64,000 nucleotides of DNA from ELB16-189 sp044229915 (GTDB lineage Bacteria > Bacteroidota > Bacteroidia > Cytophagales > Cyclobacteriaceae): contig JBGASB010000001.1 in NCBI GenBank assembly GCA_044229915.1, forward strand, positions 1 to 64,000, given 5' to 3'. The notes under the pieces were generated by a model, which did no database searches, was not told the origin of the DNA, and saw nothing but the letters and a program-made list of their open reading frames with translations. Shown piece by piece: positions 24,663 through 33,983 of the stretch; position 1 is the stretch's first letter, and the number at the start of each line of letters is the position of its first letter. Both the position numbers and the translations under genes were made by a program.

Positions 24663-27091
24663 TCAACTCCAAAACTAAGACGCATCTTTCTAATTCTGTC
24701 TTCCAGTTTTTCGGAAGTCAGTTTTTCGCGTGTGCGATCAACCATGATCGGAAAAGCAAAGGGTGTGGGCATCTCTGGCTCGGTGATTATGATTTTCTGA
24801 AGGGCTATCCGATCCAGTGCCTTGCGTAAACGTGCTTCTTCCAATTGAAAATCCATCACCTCTTCAAAGGCTTGTTGCAGCAATAAGTTTTGTGATTCAT
24901 ACTCGTGAAACACATTGAAGAATAGTTGCGAGGAAGATTGTAAATGCTTCTCTTTTATTTTTTGTCCGGGTAAACCTTTAAAAATCAATCCTGAAATAGC
25001 AGCAATGTCGCGGAATTTTCGCCTGGCCATTTCGGTGGAGTTAATGCTTGCCTGAATGTCCTTCATCAGATTTTCATTGCCCAGCACATTGGTTTCAATG
25101 GCCTCATAAATGGGTATCTCCTGATCCGAAAGTAACTCAAAGCCGTAATCATTCATGGCAATCGAAAAAGTAATCGGTGTTCCTTGCGAAATCCTGTAGG
25201 CAATCAGGGCGGCCATGCCTTCATGTACAAAACGACCCTCAAAAGGATACATTACCACGTGGTAGCCTTCGGAGGAATGAAAGTACTCGACCAAAAATTC
25301 ATTCTTCTTCGGTAGATGTGATCGCTCTCGCTGCAAGGTCATCAATGGCTTAAGAAATCGCATTTCATCATCCGTCTCATTCCCGGTTGCCGATTCGTCA
25401 ATTTTTAATCGGATCATTTCGCTCATTTGCGATGAAAGCGGCATTCGTCCACCCTGCCAGGAAGGTACCTTTCCAGATTTCTTTTTGCTCTTGCGAACAT
25501 GCACTTCCATCTCTTTTATCCGCACTAATTCCAGACTCTGGCCGGCAAACCAAAATACATCGCCTGTATTAAGACGTGAGATAAAATACTCTTCGATGGT
25601 TCCCAGGTATTTACCGGAAACAAACTTCACGTACAAAAGATTGTCACCCACAATAGTGCCAATCGATAACCGGTGTTTAAGTGCAATGCGCTTGTTTTCG
25701 ACTTTGTAAACTCCTTCCTCTATAATCACTTTCCGGTATTCGTTATAAGCGGTAAGCGCTTCACCCCCGGTGGTAATAAAATTCAATACCCGGTTCCATT
25801 CATCTTCCGTAACTGACGAATAACTGACCGTACCTTTTATCTCGGGATAAATTTCTTCCGGTCGGAATCCATCGGAGACAGCCAGCGTAATCAGGTATTG
25901 AATCAATACATCAAAGGAGCGTAGATAGGGCACGCGATCTTCTACAATATTCCGGGTCATGGCCTCCCGTAAGGCAGCCGCTTCAGTTAGTTCTAGGGTA
26001 TTGGTTGGTAAAAAATAGATCCGGCTAACAGCCCCGGGCTGGTGCCCGCTTCGACCTGCCCGTTGTAAAAATCGTGCAACACCTTTTGGGCTGCCTACCT
26101 GGATTACAGTTTCAACCGGTCTGAAGTCGACACCCAAATCCAAACTGGATGTACAAACCACTGCTTTCAGTTTCCCTGCATGCAATTGATCTTCTACCCA
26201 ATCGCGAAGTTCTTTACTGATAGAACCATGGTGCATGGCGATCTGGCCCGAAAGTTCTGGCGCTTTGTCAAGCATCTTTTGATACCAGATCTCAGCAAAG
26301 GAGCGGGTGTTTGTAAAAATCAGGGTGCTATTACTTTCCTTGACAATCGGAATGACTTTATCCAATAATTGGATCCCAAGATGACCAGCCCAGGGCAACC
26401 GCTCAACTTCATCAGGAAAAATGGAAACGATCTCAATCTTCTTTTGAATAGTTGCCTTAATCACTTTTACTTTTTTACTCACGGAGTAACTGCCCAATAA
26501 TATTTGAAGGGATTGCTCCATGTTTCCAATGGTAGCCGAAATTCCCCAGATCTTTAGCTGGGGAGAAAGTGCCTTCAATCGCGATAAGGCAAGCTCCATA
26601 AGCACGCCCCGTTTTGAACCCATCAACTCATGCCATTCGTCAATCACAATCGTCCTTAAATCCGCGAAGTATTCGGCATATCCTTTTTGAGAAAGTAATA
26701 AGTGAAGACTTTCGGGAGTGGTGATGAGAAAATCCGGAGGTCTTTCCTTTTGCTTAGCCCGTTCCCGGGTTGATGTATCGCCACTGCGCACACCAACCCG
26801 CCACGAAGTATTAAGGCCTTCGTTGGCCCGCTTAGCGGATAGTTCTATTTCCTTGGCAAGCGCCCGGATAGGTGTGATCCAGATTGCCTTAGGGCCTTTT
26901 GAACTCAGCTTTTTAGGATTGCATTCCAGGAGAATTGGAATGAGTAAAGAATATGTTTTACCACTGCCGGTAGGTGCATTTACAATCCCGTTGTAGTTAT
27001 TGCATACACTTTGCCAGGCTTCCAACTGAAATGGAAAAGGTTTCCAATCCTGCTTTTCAAACCATTGCCTACCTCTTTCCAAATCTGCCAT
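24659..27091 (-). CDS. Ligase-associated DNA damage response DEXH-box helicase (Lhr-like)
   Basis: 810 residues. Superfamily 2 helicase of the Lhr-core type. Walker A is NAPTGSGKT (about 37-45), motif II is IDEWHELMGSKRG (DEWH box), motif III SATIG, and motif VI QRAGRSGHQPG. After the two RecA domains come a winged helix and the Lhr-specific beta-barrel-like C-terminal domain. These proteins work with PdeM and an ATP-dependent ligase in DNA repair. Its 3' end overlaps the PiT gene by 4 bases, and it is divergent from the CarH-like regulator gene by 70 bases. Confidence 0.93.
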   Translation of the reverse strand: MADLERGRQWFEKQDWKPFPFQLEAWQSVCNNYNGIVNAPTGSGKTYSLLIPILLECNPKKLSSKGPKAIWITPIRALAKEIELSAKRANEGLNTSWRVGVRSGDTSTRERAKQKERPPDFLITTPESLHLLLSQKGYAEYFADLRTIVIDEWHELMGSKRGVLMELALSRLKALSPQLKIWGISATIGNMEQSLQILLGSYSVSKKVKVIKATIQKKIEIVSIFPDEVERLPWAGHLGIQLLDKVIPIVKESNSTLIFTNTRSFAEIWYQKMLDKAPELSGQIAMHHGSISKELRDWVEDQLHAGKLKAVVCTSSLDLGVDFRPVETVIQVGSPKGVARFLQRAGRSGHQPGAVSRIYFLPTNTLELTEAAALREAMTRNIVEDRVPYLRSFDVLIQYLITLAVSDGFRPEEIYPEIKGTVSYSSVTEDEWNRVLNFITTGGEALTAYNEYRKVIIEEGVYKVENKRIALKHRLSIGTIVGDNLLYVKFVSGKYLGTIEEYFISRLNTGDVFWFAGQSLELVRIKEMEVHVRKSKKKSGKVPSWQGGRMPLSSQMSEMIRLKIDESATGNETDDEMRFLKPLMTLQRERSHLPKKNEFLVEYFHSSEGYHVVMYPFEGRFVHEGMAALIAYRISQGTPITFSIAMNDYGFELLSDQEIPIYEAIETNVLGNENLMKDIQASINSTEMARRKFRDIAAISGLIFKGLPGQKIKEKHLQSSSQLFFNVFHEYESQNLLLQQAFEEVMDFQLEEARLRKALDRIALQKIIITEPEMPTPFAFPIMVDRTREKLTSEKLEDRIRKMRLSFGVD

Positions 27092-27161
27092 AGCAACTTA
27101 AATTGAAGTAAAATAACATTTTTGTCGCGGCCGTGTTAATTTGAGCAATAATATATGACTG

Positions 27162-28043
27162 ATGGGAAAGTATTCGATTAAGGAACTAGAAAAGCTCTCT
27201 GGAATAAAAGCTCATACAATTCGTATTTGGGAAAAGCGGCATCATTTGGTTACTCCGCAGCGCACCCAGACCAATATCCGGTATTATTCAGATGAAGACC
27301 TGAAGAAAATTATTAATGTTTCCGTTCTCAATAATCATGGGGTTAAGATTTCCAAGATCGTAGGACTTACCAATGACCAGATTTATCGGCAGGTTAATGA
27401 GTTAAGTGAGGCTAAAAGCAGCATCGAAATTTATATCGATCAGTTAGTTCTTTCCATGATTGATATGGAAGAAGAACAGTTTGAAAAAATCCTCTCCAAC
27501 CTGGTACTGAAGTTCGGATTCGAAAAAACGGTTGTCGAAATTGTTTATCCATTCCTTGAAAAGATTGGTATCCTTTGGCTTACTAATAACATCACCCCTG
27601 CCCAGGAGCATTTCATCTCCAACCTGATCAGGCAAAAAATGATTGTTGCTATTGATGGTTTACCACTGGTGCCAAAATCTGCACGAAAAGCATTATTGTT
27701 TTTACCTGAAAATGAACTACATGAATTAGGCCTTTTATTCTATCATTACATTACCAAGAAGGAAGGGTTTCGCACCTACTATCTCGGACAAACCGTACCG
27801 TACAAAGATTTAAAATACGTAGTTGAGCAACATCAACCCGATCTTCTGATTACCTCACTTACCAGTGGTCCCTCACCCCATGCCATGCAGGGATACCTGA
27901 CAAGACTAAGTCAAGACTTTGCCCAGGCTTCAATTCTGGTAGCTGGTTATGCCCTTAAAAAGGCAAAACTTGAACCATTGCCTAATATCACAACCTTTGA
28001 TAACGCAATGGCCCTCAAGGACTTAGTTAAAAACCTTAAATAA
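27162..28043 (+). CDS. CarH/LitR-type MerR regulator with cobalamin-binding domain
   Basis: 293 residues. An N-terminal MerR helix-turn-helix (residues 4-72, SIKELEKLSGIKAHTIRIWE) is followed by a four-helix bundle and a Rossmann-like B12-binding domain. The cap motif W-x9-E-H is intact (Trp139, Glu149, His150), and so is E-x-H-x-x-G (Glu185, His187, Gly190), whose His ligates cobalt in CarH. It should bind adenosylcobalamin as a dark-state repressor that light releases. It precedes an ECF sigma gene and carotenoid genes, as in light-response clusters. The operator was not recognised. Confidence 0.9.
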   Translation: MGKYSIKELEKLSGIKAHTIRIWEKRHHLVTPQRTQTNIRYYSDEDLKKIINVSVLNNHGVKISKIVGLTNDQIYRQVNELSEAKSSIEIYIDQLVLSMIDMEEEQFEKILSNLVLKFGFEKTVVEIVYPFLEKIGILWLTNNITPAQEHFISNLIRQKMIVAIDGLPLVPKSARKALLFLPENELHELGLLFYHYITKKEGFRTYYLGQTVPYKDLKYVVEQHQPDLLITSLTSGPSPHAMQGYLTRLSQDFAQASILVAGYALKKAKLEPLPNITTFDNAMALKDLVKNLK

Positions 28044-28081
28044 TTGTTTATTCTTTACTAAAATTTATTAAACATATATTG

Positions 28082-28109
28082 TTGAAAAGTCATACTTAGT
28101 CTATATTTG
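28082..28109 (+). promoter_or_regulatory. Putative sigma-A promoter of the ECF sigma factor gene
   Basis: TTG (28082-28084), a 17-base spacer and a perfect TATATTTG (28102-28109), in a very AT-rich gap of 95 bases. It lies 30 bases before the sigma factor start. It is the natural site for CarH repression, although no clear inverted-repeat operator is seen. Confidence 0.6.
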
Positions 28110-28138
28110 TTTAATATTTACAAATAAACGTTAAACAA

Positions 28139-28642
28139 ATGACAAAAGTAGAATTCACCCAACAAGTCGCCAGTCTACGTCCTACGCTTAGAACGTTTAC
28201 ACGTAGATTTACCAACGATCGAGATGAATCCCTTGATCTTGTTCAGGATACAATCCTAAAGGCGCTTATGTACCGCGATAAATTCAGGGAAGAAACCAAT
28301 CTGAAAGGTTGGCTTTTCACGATCATGCGTAACACGTTTATCAACAACTATAGAAAAAATCAGCGCGCTAAAACATCGCACGATGATACCAAAGAACTTT
28401 ACTTTCTTAATGTAGAGGACACGCATACATTTAATCGCCCGGAAGGGAGTGTGGAGTTTAAGGAAGTATGGCGTAACGTGAACGAACTTAAAGATGATTT
28501 ATTGGTTCCCTTCAAAATGCACACTACCGGCTATAAGTATCATGAAATAGCTGAGCATTTAAACATTCCTATAGGTACGGTAAAGAATCGCATCTTTCAT
28601 GCCCGAAAAGAAATTCAGAAGAAACTAACTGGGTACCAGTAA
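28139..28642 (+). CDS. ECF RNA polymerase sigma factor
   Basis: 167 residues. Region 2 covers about residues 10-75 (ESLDLVQDTILKALMYRDKF and LKGWLFTIMRNTFINNYRK), and region 4 covers 110-165 with the helix-turn-helix YHEIAEHLNIPIGTVKNRI. There is no adjacent anti-sigma factor gene, so control is probably transcriptional through the CarH-like repressor upstream. It likely drives the carotenoid, photolyase and related genes that follow. A hairpin with a T-tract lies directly after its stop. Confidence 0.9.
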   Translation: MTKVEFTQQVASLRPTLRTFTRRFTNDRDESLDLVQDTILKALMYRDKFREETNLKGWLFTIMRNTFINNYRKNQRAKTSHDDTKELYFLNVEDTHTFNRPEGSVEFKEVWRNVNELKDDLLVPFKMHTTGYKYHEIAEHLNIPIGTVKNRIFHARKEIQKKLTGYQ

Positions 28643-28647
28643 AGGGT

Positions 28648-28679
28648 AAACACGGTAGAAAAAACCGTGTTTTCTTTTT
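28648..28679 (+). terminator. Terminator or attenuator between the sigma factor gene and crtI
   Basis: A 9-bp perfect stem, AAACACGGT (28648-28656) and ACCGTGTTT (28664-28672), with a 7-base loop, then TCTTTTTA. It lies 5 bases after the sigma-factor stop and 19 bases before crtI. Confidence 0.7.
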
Positions 28680-28690
28680 ATACTCGAACA

Positions 28691-30169
28691 ATGAAAAAGA
28701 TAGCGGTGATTGGTGCCGGCTTTGCAGGCTTATCGGCAGCCTCCAGTTTGGCAAAGGAGGGTTATGATGTAACTGTGTTTGAAAAGAATAATTCGGCTGG
28801 TGGCCGGGCCAGAAAATTCGAATCACAAGGCTTTACGTTTGATATGGGCCCTAGTTGGTACTGGATGCCCGATGTTTTCGAAAAATTCTTTCAGCGATTT
28901 GGCAAGACCACCTCTGACTATTACGAACTCGAACGACTGAGTCCTTCCTATCGGATTTACTATGGAGCCCATGATTTTATGGACCTGCCTGCCAGTGTGG
29001 ATGGGCTTTGTAAACTCTTTGATAAACTGGAACCAGGAAGTTCTAAAAACCTGCTTCGGTTTCTGGAGGAAGGAAAATACAAATACGAAATCGGTATAAA
29101 TGAGCTGGTTTATAAACCAGGGCTTTCACTAGCCGAATTTGCGGATATTAAACTACTTACCGGAGTACTTAAACTGCATGTATTTCAATCTATCTCGCAA
29201 TACGTGCGGAAGTTCTTTAAAGAGCCACGCATCATTCAGTTACTTGAGTTCCCGGTTCTGTTCCTTGGAGCAACGGCTCAAAAAACTCCCGCGCTCTATT
29301 CACTCATGAACTACGCAGATATGGCATTGGGTACCTGGTATCCCAAAGGTGGCATGCATAAAATTGTGAATGGACTCACTGCGCTGGCTGTAGAACAAGG
29401 GGTTAAGTTTGAGTTCAATAGCGAAGTTAATCGCTTCACATTGAAAGGCAATTCTATTCAAGAGGTGGTCGTGAATGGAAAGTCAAGAGTATTTGATTAT
29501 GTGGTAGCTGGTGCCGATTACCATCATGTTGAGCAAACAATGCTTCCGGAGTCGCACCGCAGATATTCGGAATCGTATTGGCAGAAACGCTCGATGGCTC
29601 CCTCAAGCCTAATTTTTTATTTAGGTCTTAACAAAAAACTTACGGGGCTCCTGCATCACACCTTGTTCTTCGATGAAGACTTTGGGCTACATGCCAGGGA
29701 AATTTACGAAGACCCGAAATGGCCTACTGCCCCTCAGTTCTACGTTTCATGCCCTTCGCAAACAGACCCCACCGTTGCTCCTGCTGATCATGAAAATATT
29801 TTCATTCTGATTCCCGTTGCTCCGGGTTTAAAAGATGAGGAATCTACGCGCGAAAAGTATTTTGGCCTGGTGATGGACCGATTCGAGAAAATTATGGGCC
29901 AGTCCATTCGTGAACACATTGTTTTTAAAAGGATCTATGCCCACACCGATTTTATAGCCGATTACCATGCGTTTAAAGGCAATGCCTACGGGTTGGCCAA
30001 TACTATTTTACAAACGGCCAATTTAAAACCCTCCATCTTAAACAAAAAGGTAAGTAACCTGTTCTATACTGGTCAACTAACTGTGCCAGGGCCCGGGGTT
30101 CCGCCATCACTTATTTCGGGTCAGGTGGTGGCCAAAGAGTTAATTGAACGAGATAGAAGGCAGAATTAG
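28691..30169 (+). CDS. crtI: Phytoene desaturase
   Basis: 492 residues from ATG 28691. An earlier in-frame ATG at 28667 lies in the terminator hairpin and is rejected. The FAD-binding Rossmann motif IAVIGAGFAGLSAAS starts at residue 4, FDMGPSWYWMPDVFEKFF is the CrtI-type substrate region, and YTGQLTVPGPGVPPSLISG is the family's C-terminal FAD motif. The enzyme would convert phytoene to lycopene at the membrane. It heads crtI-crtB-idi in the light-response island. Confidence 0.95.
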   Translation: MKKIAVIGAGFAGLSAASSLAKEGYDVTVFEKNNSAGGRARKFESQGFTFDMGPSWYWMPDVFEKFFQRFGKTTSDYYELERLSPSYRIYYGAHDFMDLPASVDGLCKLFDKLEPGSSKNLLRFLEEGKYKYEIGINELVYKPGLSLAEFADIKLLTGVLKLHVFQSISQYVRKFFKEPRIIQLLEFPVLFLGATAQKTPALYSLMNYADMALGTWYPKGGMHKIVNGLTALAVEQGVKFEFNSEVNRFTLKGNSIQEVVVNGKSRVFDYVVAGADYHHVEQTMLPESHRRYSESYWQKRSMAPSSLIFYLGLNKKLTGLLHHTLFFDEDFGLHAREIYEDPKWPTAPQFYVSCPSQTDPTVAPADHENIFILIPVAPGLKDEESTREKYFGLVMDRFEKIMGQSIREHIVFKRIYAHTDFIADYHAFKGNAYGLANTILQTANLKPSILNKKVSNLFYTGQLTVPGPGVPPSLISGQVVAKELIERDRRQN

Positions 30170-30232
30170 AAGAACGGGAAGGCTTTGGGGGTTTTCTTGT
30201 GTATTTTGACTAAAAAAAACTGAAACTTATAG

Positions 30233-31072
30233 ATGAGTAAGGACCTGTTTGATAAAGTTTCTTTACGGTGTAGTAAACTCACTACACGGGCTTACAGCAC
30301 ATCCTTTTCGTTGGGGATACGCTGCTTAAAAAAGGAAATGCGTGGCCCTATTTATTCCATCTATGGATTCGTTCGCTTTGCTGATGAAATTGTGGATACG
30401 CTCCATGACTACGATAAAAATTTATTACTCAAGCGTTTTAAAGAAGCTACCCATCAGGCTATTGACGATAAAATCAGTCTTAACCCAATTTTGAACAGTT
30501 TTCAAAAAACAGTGAATGAGTTCAAATTTGAAAAGGAACTAACAGATCAATTCCTGAAAAGCATGGAAATGGATCTTGCTCTTACATCATACGATCAGAA
30601 GGGAATTGAAGAGTACATCTTAGGTTCGGCAGAAGTTGTAGGCCTTATGTGCTTGCGGGTCTTTTGTAAAGGCAATGAACAACTGTATCAATATCTAAAA
30701 CCTTCGGCTATGAAGCTGGGGTCTGCCTTTCAGAAAATAAATTTTCTGCGCGACCTTAATGCTGATTTTAACGGAATGGGTCGCAGTTATTTTCCTGGTG
30801 TTGACCTAACCAACTTTAACGAGGCAACAAAAAGTCATATTGAAGAAGATATTGCCAGAGATTTTCATGCCGGGTACGAAGGCATCAAACAACTTCCGCG
30901 TTCGGCTCGCTTTGGTGTCTATGTTGCCTACTTATACTACATGGCACTTTTCGAAAAAATAAAAAATACTCCAAGCCATATTATCCTTACCAACCGGATT
31001 CGGGTACGCAACAGACGTAAGCTTACCATTCTGGCCTACTCATATCTGAAGCATCAACTTAACCTGTTATAG
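30233..31072 (+). CDS. crtB: Phytoene synthase
   Basis: 279 residues of the squalene/phytoene synthase family. Two Asp-rich Mg-binding motifs are present: DEIVDTLHD (first) and NFLRDLNADFNGMGRSYFP (second), with the family's AYSTSFSLG near the N-terminus. It joins two geranylgeranyl diphosphates to give phytoene. It lies 63 bases after crtI and one base before idi. No geranylgeranyl diphosphate synthase gene is in the window, so that enzyme must come from elsewhere. Confidence 0.95.
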   Translation: MSKDLFDKVSLRCSKLTTRAYSTSFSLGIRCLKKEMRGPIYSIYGFVRFADEIVDTLHDYDKNLLLKRFKEATHQAIDDKISLNPILNSFQKTVNEFKFEKELTDQFLKSMEMDLALTSYDQKGIEEYILGSAEVVGLMCLRVFCKGNEQLYQYLKPSAMKLGSAFQKINFLRDLNADFNGMGRSYFPGVDLTNFNEATKSHIEEDIARDFHAGYEGIKQLPRSARFGVYVAYLYYMALFEKIKNTPSHIILTNRIRVRNRRKLTILAYSYLKHQLNLL

Positions 31073-31073
31073 C

Positions 31074-31601
31074 ATGGAGCAGGTGATTTTGGTAGATGAG
31101 CAGGATAATGAAATCGGGGCCATGGAAAAAATGGAGGCCCATCAAAAAGGCTTACTGCATCGTGCTTTTTCTATTGTGATTTTCAACTCGAAGGGAGAAA
31201 TGCTTCTTCAACAACGCGCTGCTGAAAAGTACCACAGTGCCGGGCTATGGACGAACGCTTGCTGCAGCCATCCCAGACCGGGGGAAACAATTGAAGCTGC
31301 CGGGAAACGAAAATTGCTTCAGGAAATGGGTTTTGTATGTAACCTGAATTACTCTCACAAATTCCTTTATAAGGTAGAACTGGAAAATCAGTTAACTGAA
31401 TTTGAATGGGATTATGTCCTTGTTGGATTTTATGATGGTATACCAGCTGTCAACTTCAGTGAAGCGCAAGCCTGGAAATATGAGTCTCTTGATTCGATAC
31501 GAAACCATGTGAATCAAAACCCTGATTTATACACATGTTGGTTTAGGCTCATGCTCAACCAACCTGAGTTACTTTCATTGAGCAGCACACCAAAGAACTA
31601 A
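31074..31601 (+). CDS. idi: Isopentenyl-diphosphate delta-isomerase, type I
   Basis: 175 residues with a Nudix-like fold. The catalytic Cys is in TNACCSHPRPGE and the catalytic Glu/metal site is in the FEWDYVLVG segment; HRAFSIVIFNSKGEMLLQQR is the typical N-terminal block. It interconverts IPP and DMAPP, supplying carotenoid precursors. It starts one base after crtB. Its stop codon overlaps the stop of the convergent porin gene by 4 bases (CTAA). Confidence 0.95.
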   Translation: MEQVILVDEQDNEIGAMEKMEAHQKGLLHRAFSIVIFNSKGEMLLQQRAAEKYHSAGLWTNACCSHPRPGETIEAAGKRKLLQEMGFVCNLNYSHKFLYKVELENQLTEFEWDYVLVGFYDGIPAVNFSEAQAWKYESLDSIRNHVNQNPDLYTCWFRLMLNQPELLSLSSTPKN

Positions 31602-32851
31602 ATCCCGAGTTCCATTTGGAACACAGCAGAATAATATCCTTCCGCGAAGGATTCTGTTCTTAAATCCGTCAGTTTAGAATACATTAGTCCGCCCTGTATT
31701 TTTAAACGATGACCATAGAAATAACGGGTAACGCCTAACTCATAGTTCTCAATCTGTTTCTCATTTAAGAGAGGAGCCTCCACGTTGTCATATAGTTTGG
31801 AAGAGGGTTTGGACGTTGCATATCGGGCGGCAATTTCAAAATTATTTTTAAAGAGATAACTCATCTGAGACATAAGCCCCTTCCCCGCATACACTGCGCT
31901 GACCTGCGAACTGTTATTCGGATTGACCGTTATCGGGTTACTGGTGGTTCTATTCATAAATTCTGTATACCATGCCCATCCATTGTATTTAGCAAGGAGA
32001 TCAAATTCAACTGCATCCATGGTACGGGCGGCATACAAATCATTGCCTAATTGCCCCTGCGTACGGAGCGCCCGATCATTTTGTGAATAGGTTGCTGCCA
32101 CGGAAACTTTCAATTTCTCCTCCCTATCGAGATCTCCCTCCTGATAGTCATTCTCACCGGTAAAATGACCGAATGGAAGAAACTCAATTCGGCCAGTATA
32201 AGCGAGTCCGTTGTTCGACAGATCAGAATTCCTTCCTTCACCAGAAGTAAGCGACCCGCGGAAAATTACATAAGGAGTTGTATAATGTCCGAAAAATCCA
32301 AAGTCACGATCGAGTGTAAATCGCGCATTCACGATTGAGCGATCGAAAAATTGCTGATCACCCGAAGAAATAACCCGTTGTCTGTTTCCTGGAATTTTGG
32401 TTTGTCCAAAGCCTATTCGCAACCGTGAATTGGGATTATAGTAAATCACTGCATCACGTATGATGTTGGGACTACTATTAATTTTATTGTTTTCAGGGCC
32501 ACGCCAATCCATATCTCCCCTCGAAAAACCCAATTGAAAGTAATAGGTAAGCTTTGGGTTTAGAAGAAAGCCTGTGAATTTTAAGCGAAGTCTTCGCACT
32601 CTCATTTCGAATGCCTCTGGCGCTAAATCTGTTTCGGAATTACTAATATACATGGCCCGGTTCTGCATCCGGAACTGAAAATTGAGTGAAAACACACTAT
32701 CAGAAGTAACAAAACCAACCCCCTTTTGCTTCCTGGTGAAGACGGTAACAGCAGGTTTGCTTTGTGCTGAACTTAAAAAGGAAATTGAGGCTAAAATTAA
32801 CTGGGAGGTTAAAATGGCAAGCATTAGCTTACCCGAGGATAGGTTTTTCAT
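31598..32851 (-). CDS. Phosphate-selective porin O/P-like outer-membrane protein
   Basis: 417 residues with a signal peptide (about 29 residues, ending SFLSSAQ). The body is a beta-barrel: SVFSLNFQFRMQNRAMY, RVRRLRLKFTGFLLNPKLTYYFQLGFSRGD and the repeated FFDRSIVNARFTLDRDFGFFGHY block match porin O/P-type proteins of Bacteroidota. The C-terminus ends in alternating aromatic strands (YYSAVFQMELGI). Nearest function would be passive uptake of anions, but phosphate selectivity is not shown. Its gene has an AT-rich upstream region shared with the divergent secreted protein gene at 32981. Confidence 0.75.
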   Translation of the reverse strand: MKNLSSGKLMLAILTSQLILASISFLSSAQSKPAVTVFTRKQKGVGFVTSDSVFSLNFQFRMQNRAMYISNSETDLAPEAFEMRVRRLRLKFTGFLLNPKLTYYFQLGFSRGDMDWRGPENNKINSSPNIIRDAVIYYNPNSRLRIGFGQTKIPGNRQRVISSGDQQFFDRSIVNARFTLDRDFGFFGHYTTPYVIFRGSLTSGEGRNSDLSNNGLAYTGRIEFLPFGHFTGENDYQEGDLDREEKLKVSVAATYSQNDRALRTQGQLGNDLYAARTMDAVEFDLLAKYNGWAWYTEFMNRTTSNPITVNPNNSSQVSAVYAGKGLMSQMSYLFKNNFEIAARYATSKPSSKLYDNVEAPLLNEKQIENYELGVTRYFYGHRLKIQGGLMYSKLTDLRTESFAEGYYSAVFQMELGI

Positions 32852-32980
32852 ACAGAATTTAAGGAAGGCAATATTATCAAAATATTACCGAAATATTAAC
32901 TTCATAATATTTAGTTAATATTGAATTTAGGTTATCCAAAGGTGACCCATGGTAGTGCCCAGCCATTAATACTAATCATT

Positions 32981-33895
32981 ATGAGAATACTGAATACCTT
33001 GTTGCTTCATTCGCTTCTCATCTTAAGTACATTAAGCCTGGCTTCCGCAACGCCCATTGTTTTTGTGGGCAGCACCCCTGGTGATGAACTTATTAAATCG
33101 CAACTGACAATTCCTTCAGATAGAGAAGTTGATTTTATCCGATGGAATCTGTTGCTGAATGATACGAAATCAAACCAAAATACTTTTGTCTTAAAGATTG
33201 CCTTTGGTGTTTCGCAACCAAATACTCTTGATTTCAAGACAGAAGAGCAACTTTCGTTTCAAGGAACTTACACAATTGTGCCCAGTAAGAATAAAATTCT
33301 ACATGGAGTTATCTATCATTTAAAAAGCAGCTCGCTACCGGCAGAAATTATGATGGTTAAGCTGAACGAAAATATTTTCCATTTATTAACTCCTCAACAC
33401 CGGCTCATGATTGGTAACGGAGGGTGGAGTTATACCTTGAATCGAAAAGAGTTGATCGTTGATAATGCCGCTGTTGCACCGGCACTGACAAGCCCATCCA
33501 CGTTACTGAGCGACACCACCCGGCAGGTTGTTTATGACGGACGCACGCCCTGTCAGGATTACGCTGTAGAACACCAGTTGAAAGTAACTTCCTCCTGCTT
33601 CAAATTAAAGTGGAGATTAATCCTAAACAGAGATGCGATTACCCACCAGCCTACCACCTACACCATTCGTAAAGTAGTTGACAATACTCCGCGTGATGTG
33701 TACGGCAATTGGCGAATCATCAAAGGGACCAAAGAAAATCCGGATATCATCATTTACCAATTAGATCCGGAGGATCCCCAAAACTCAATTTGCTTTCTCG
33801 CAGGAGATGAGAATGTCCTTTTCTTTCTGGACAAAAATTTCAGGTTGCATGCCGGCAATGGTGATTTTAGTTATACACTTAATAAACGGCTATAA
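32981..33895 (+). CDS. Secreted protein with two NlpE-like repeats
   Basis: 304 residues from ATG 32981, where a signal peptide (about 23 residues, ending SASA-like LASA) begins; an upstream ATG at 32921 is less likely. The protein consists of two homologous halves. Half 1 (about 25-155) ends IGNGGWSYTLNRK and half 2 (about 183-304) ends HAGNGDFSYTLNKR. Half 2 starts VVYDGRTPCQDY and contains VYGNWRIIKGT, which resembles NlpE N-terminal domains (PCADC, GxW) but lacks a CxxC. It may be a lipocalin-like binding protein. It lies between the porin and photolyase genes within the light-response island. Confidence 0.6.
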   Translation: MRILNTLLLHSLLILSTLSLASATPIVFVGSTPGDELIKSQLTIPSDREVDFIRWNLLLNDTKSNQNTFVLKIAFGVSQPNTLDFKTEEQLSFQGTYTIVPSKNKILHGVIYHLKSSSLPAEIMMVKLNENIFHLLTPQHRLMIGNGGWSYTLNRKELIVDNAAVAPALTSPSTLLSDTTRQVVYDGRTPCQDYAVEHQLKVTSSCFKLKWRLILNRDAITHQPTTYTIRKVVDNTPRDVYGNWRIIKGTKENPDIIIYQLDPEDPQNSICFLAGDENVLFFLDKNFRLHAGNGDFSYTLNKRL

Positions 33896-33983
33896 CGAAA
33901 CAACTTCAAATCACTGGCGATTTTCTTTTAATACTACTCACCAATACGTCTAAACCAAATGCAGGATTGGTTGTTATAGAGTC

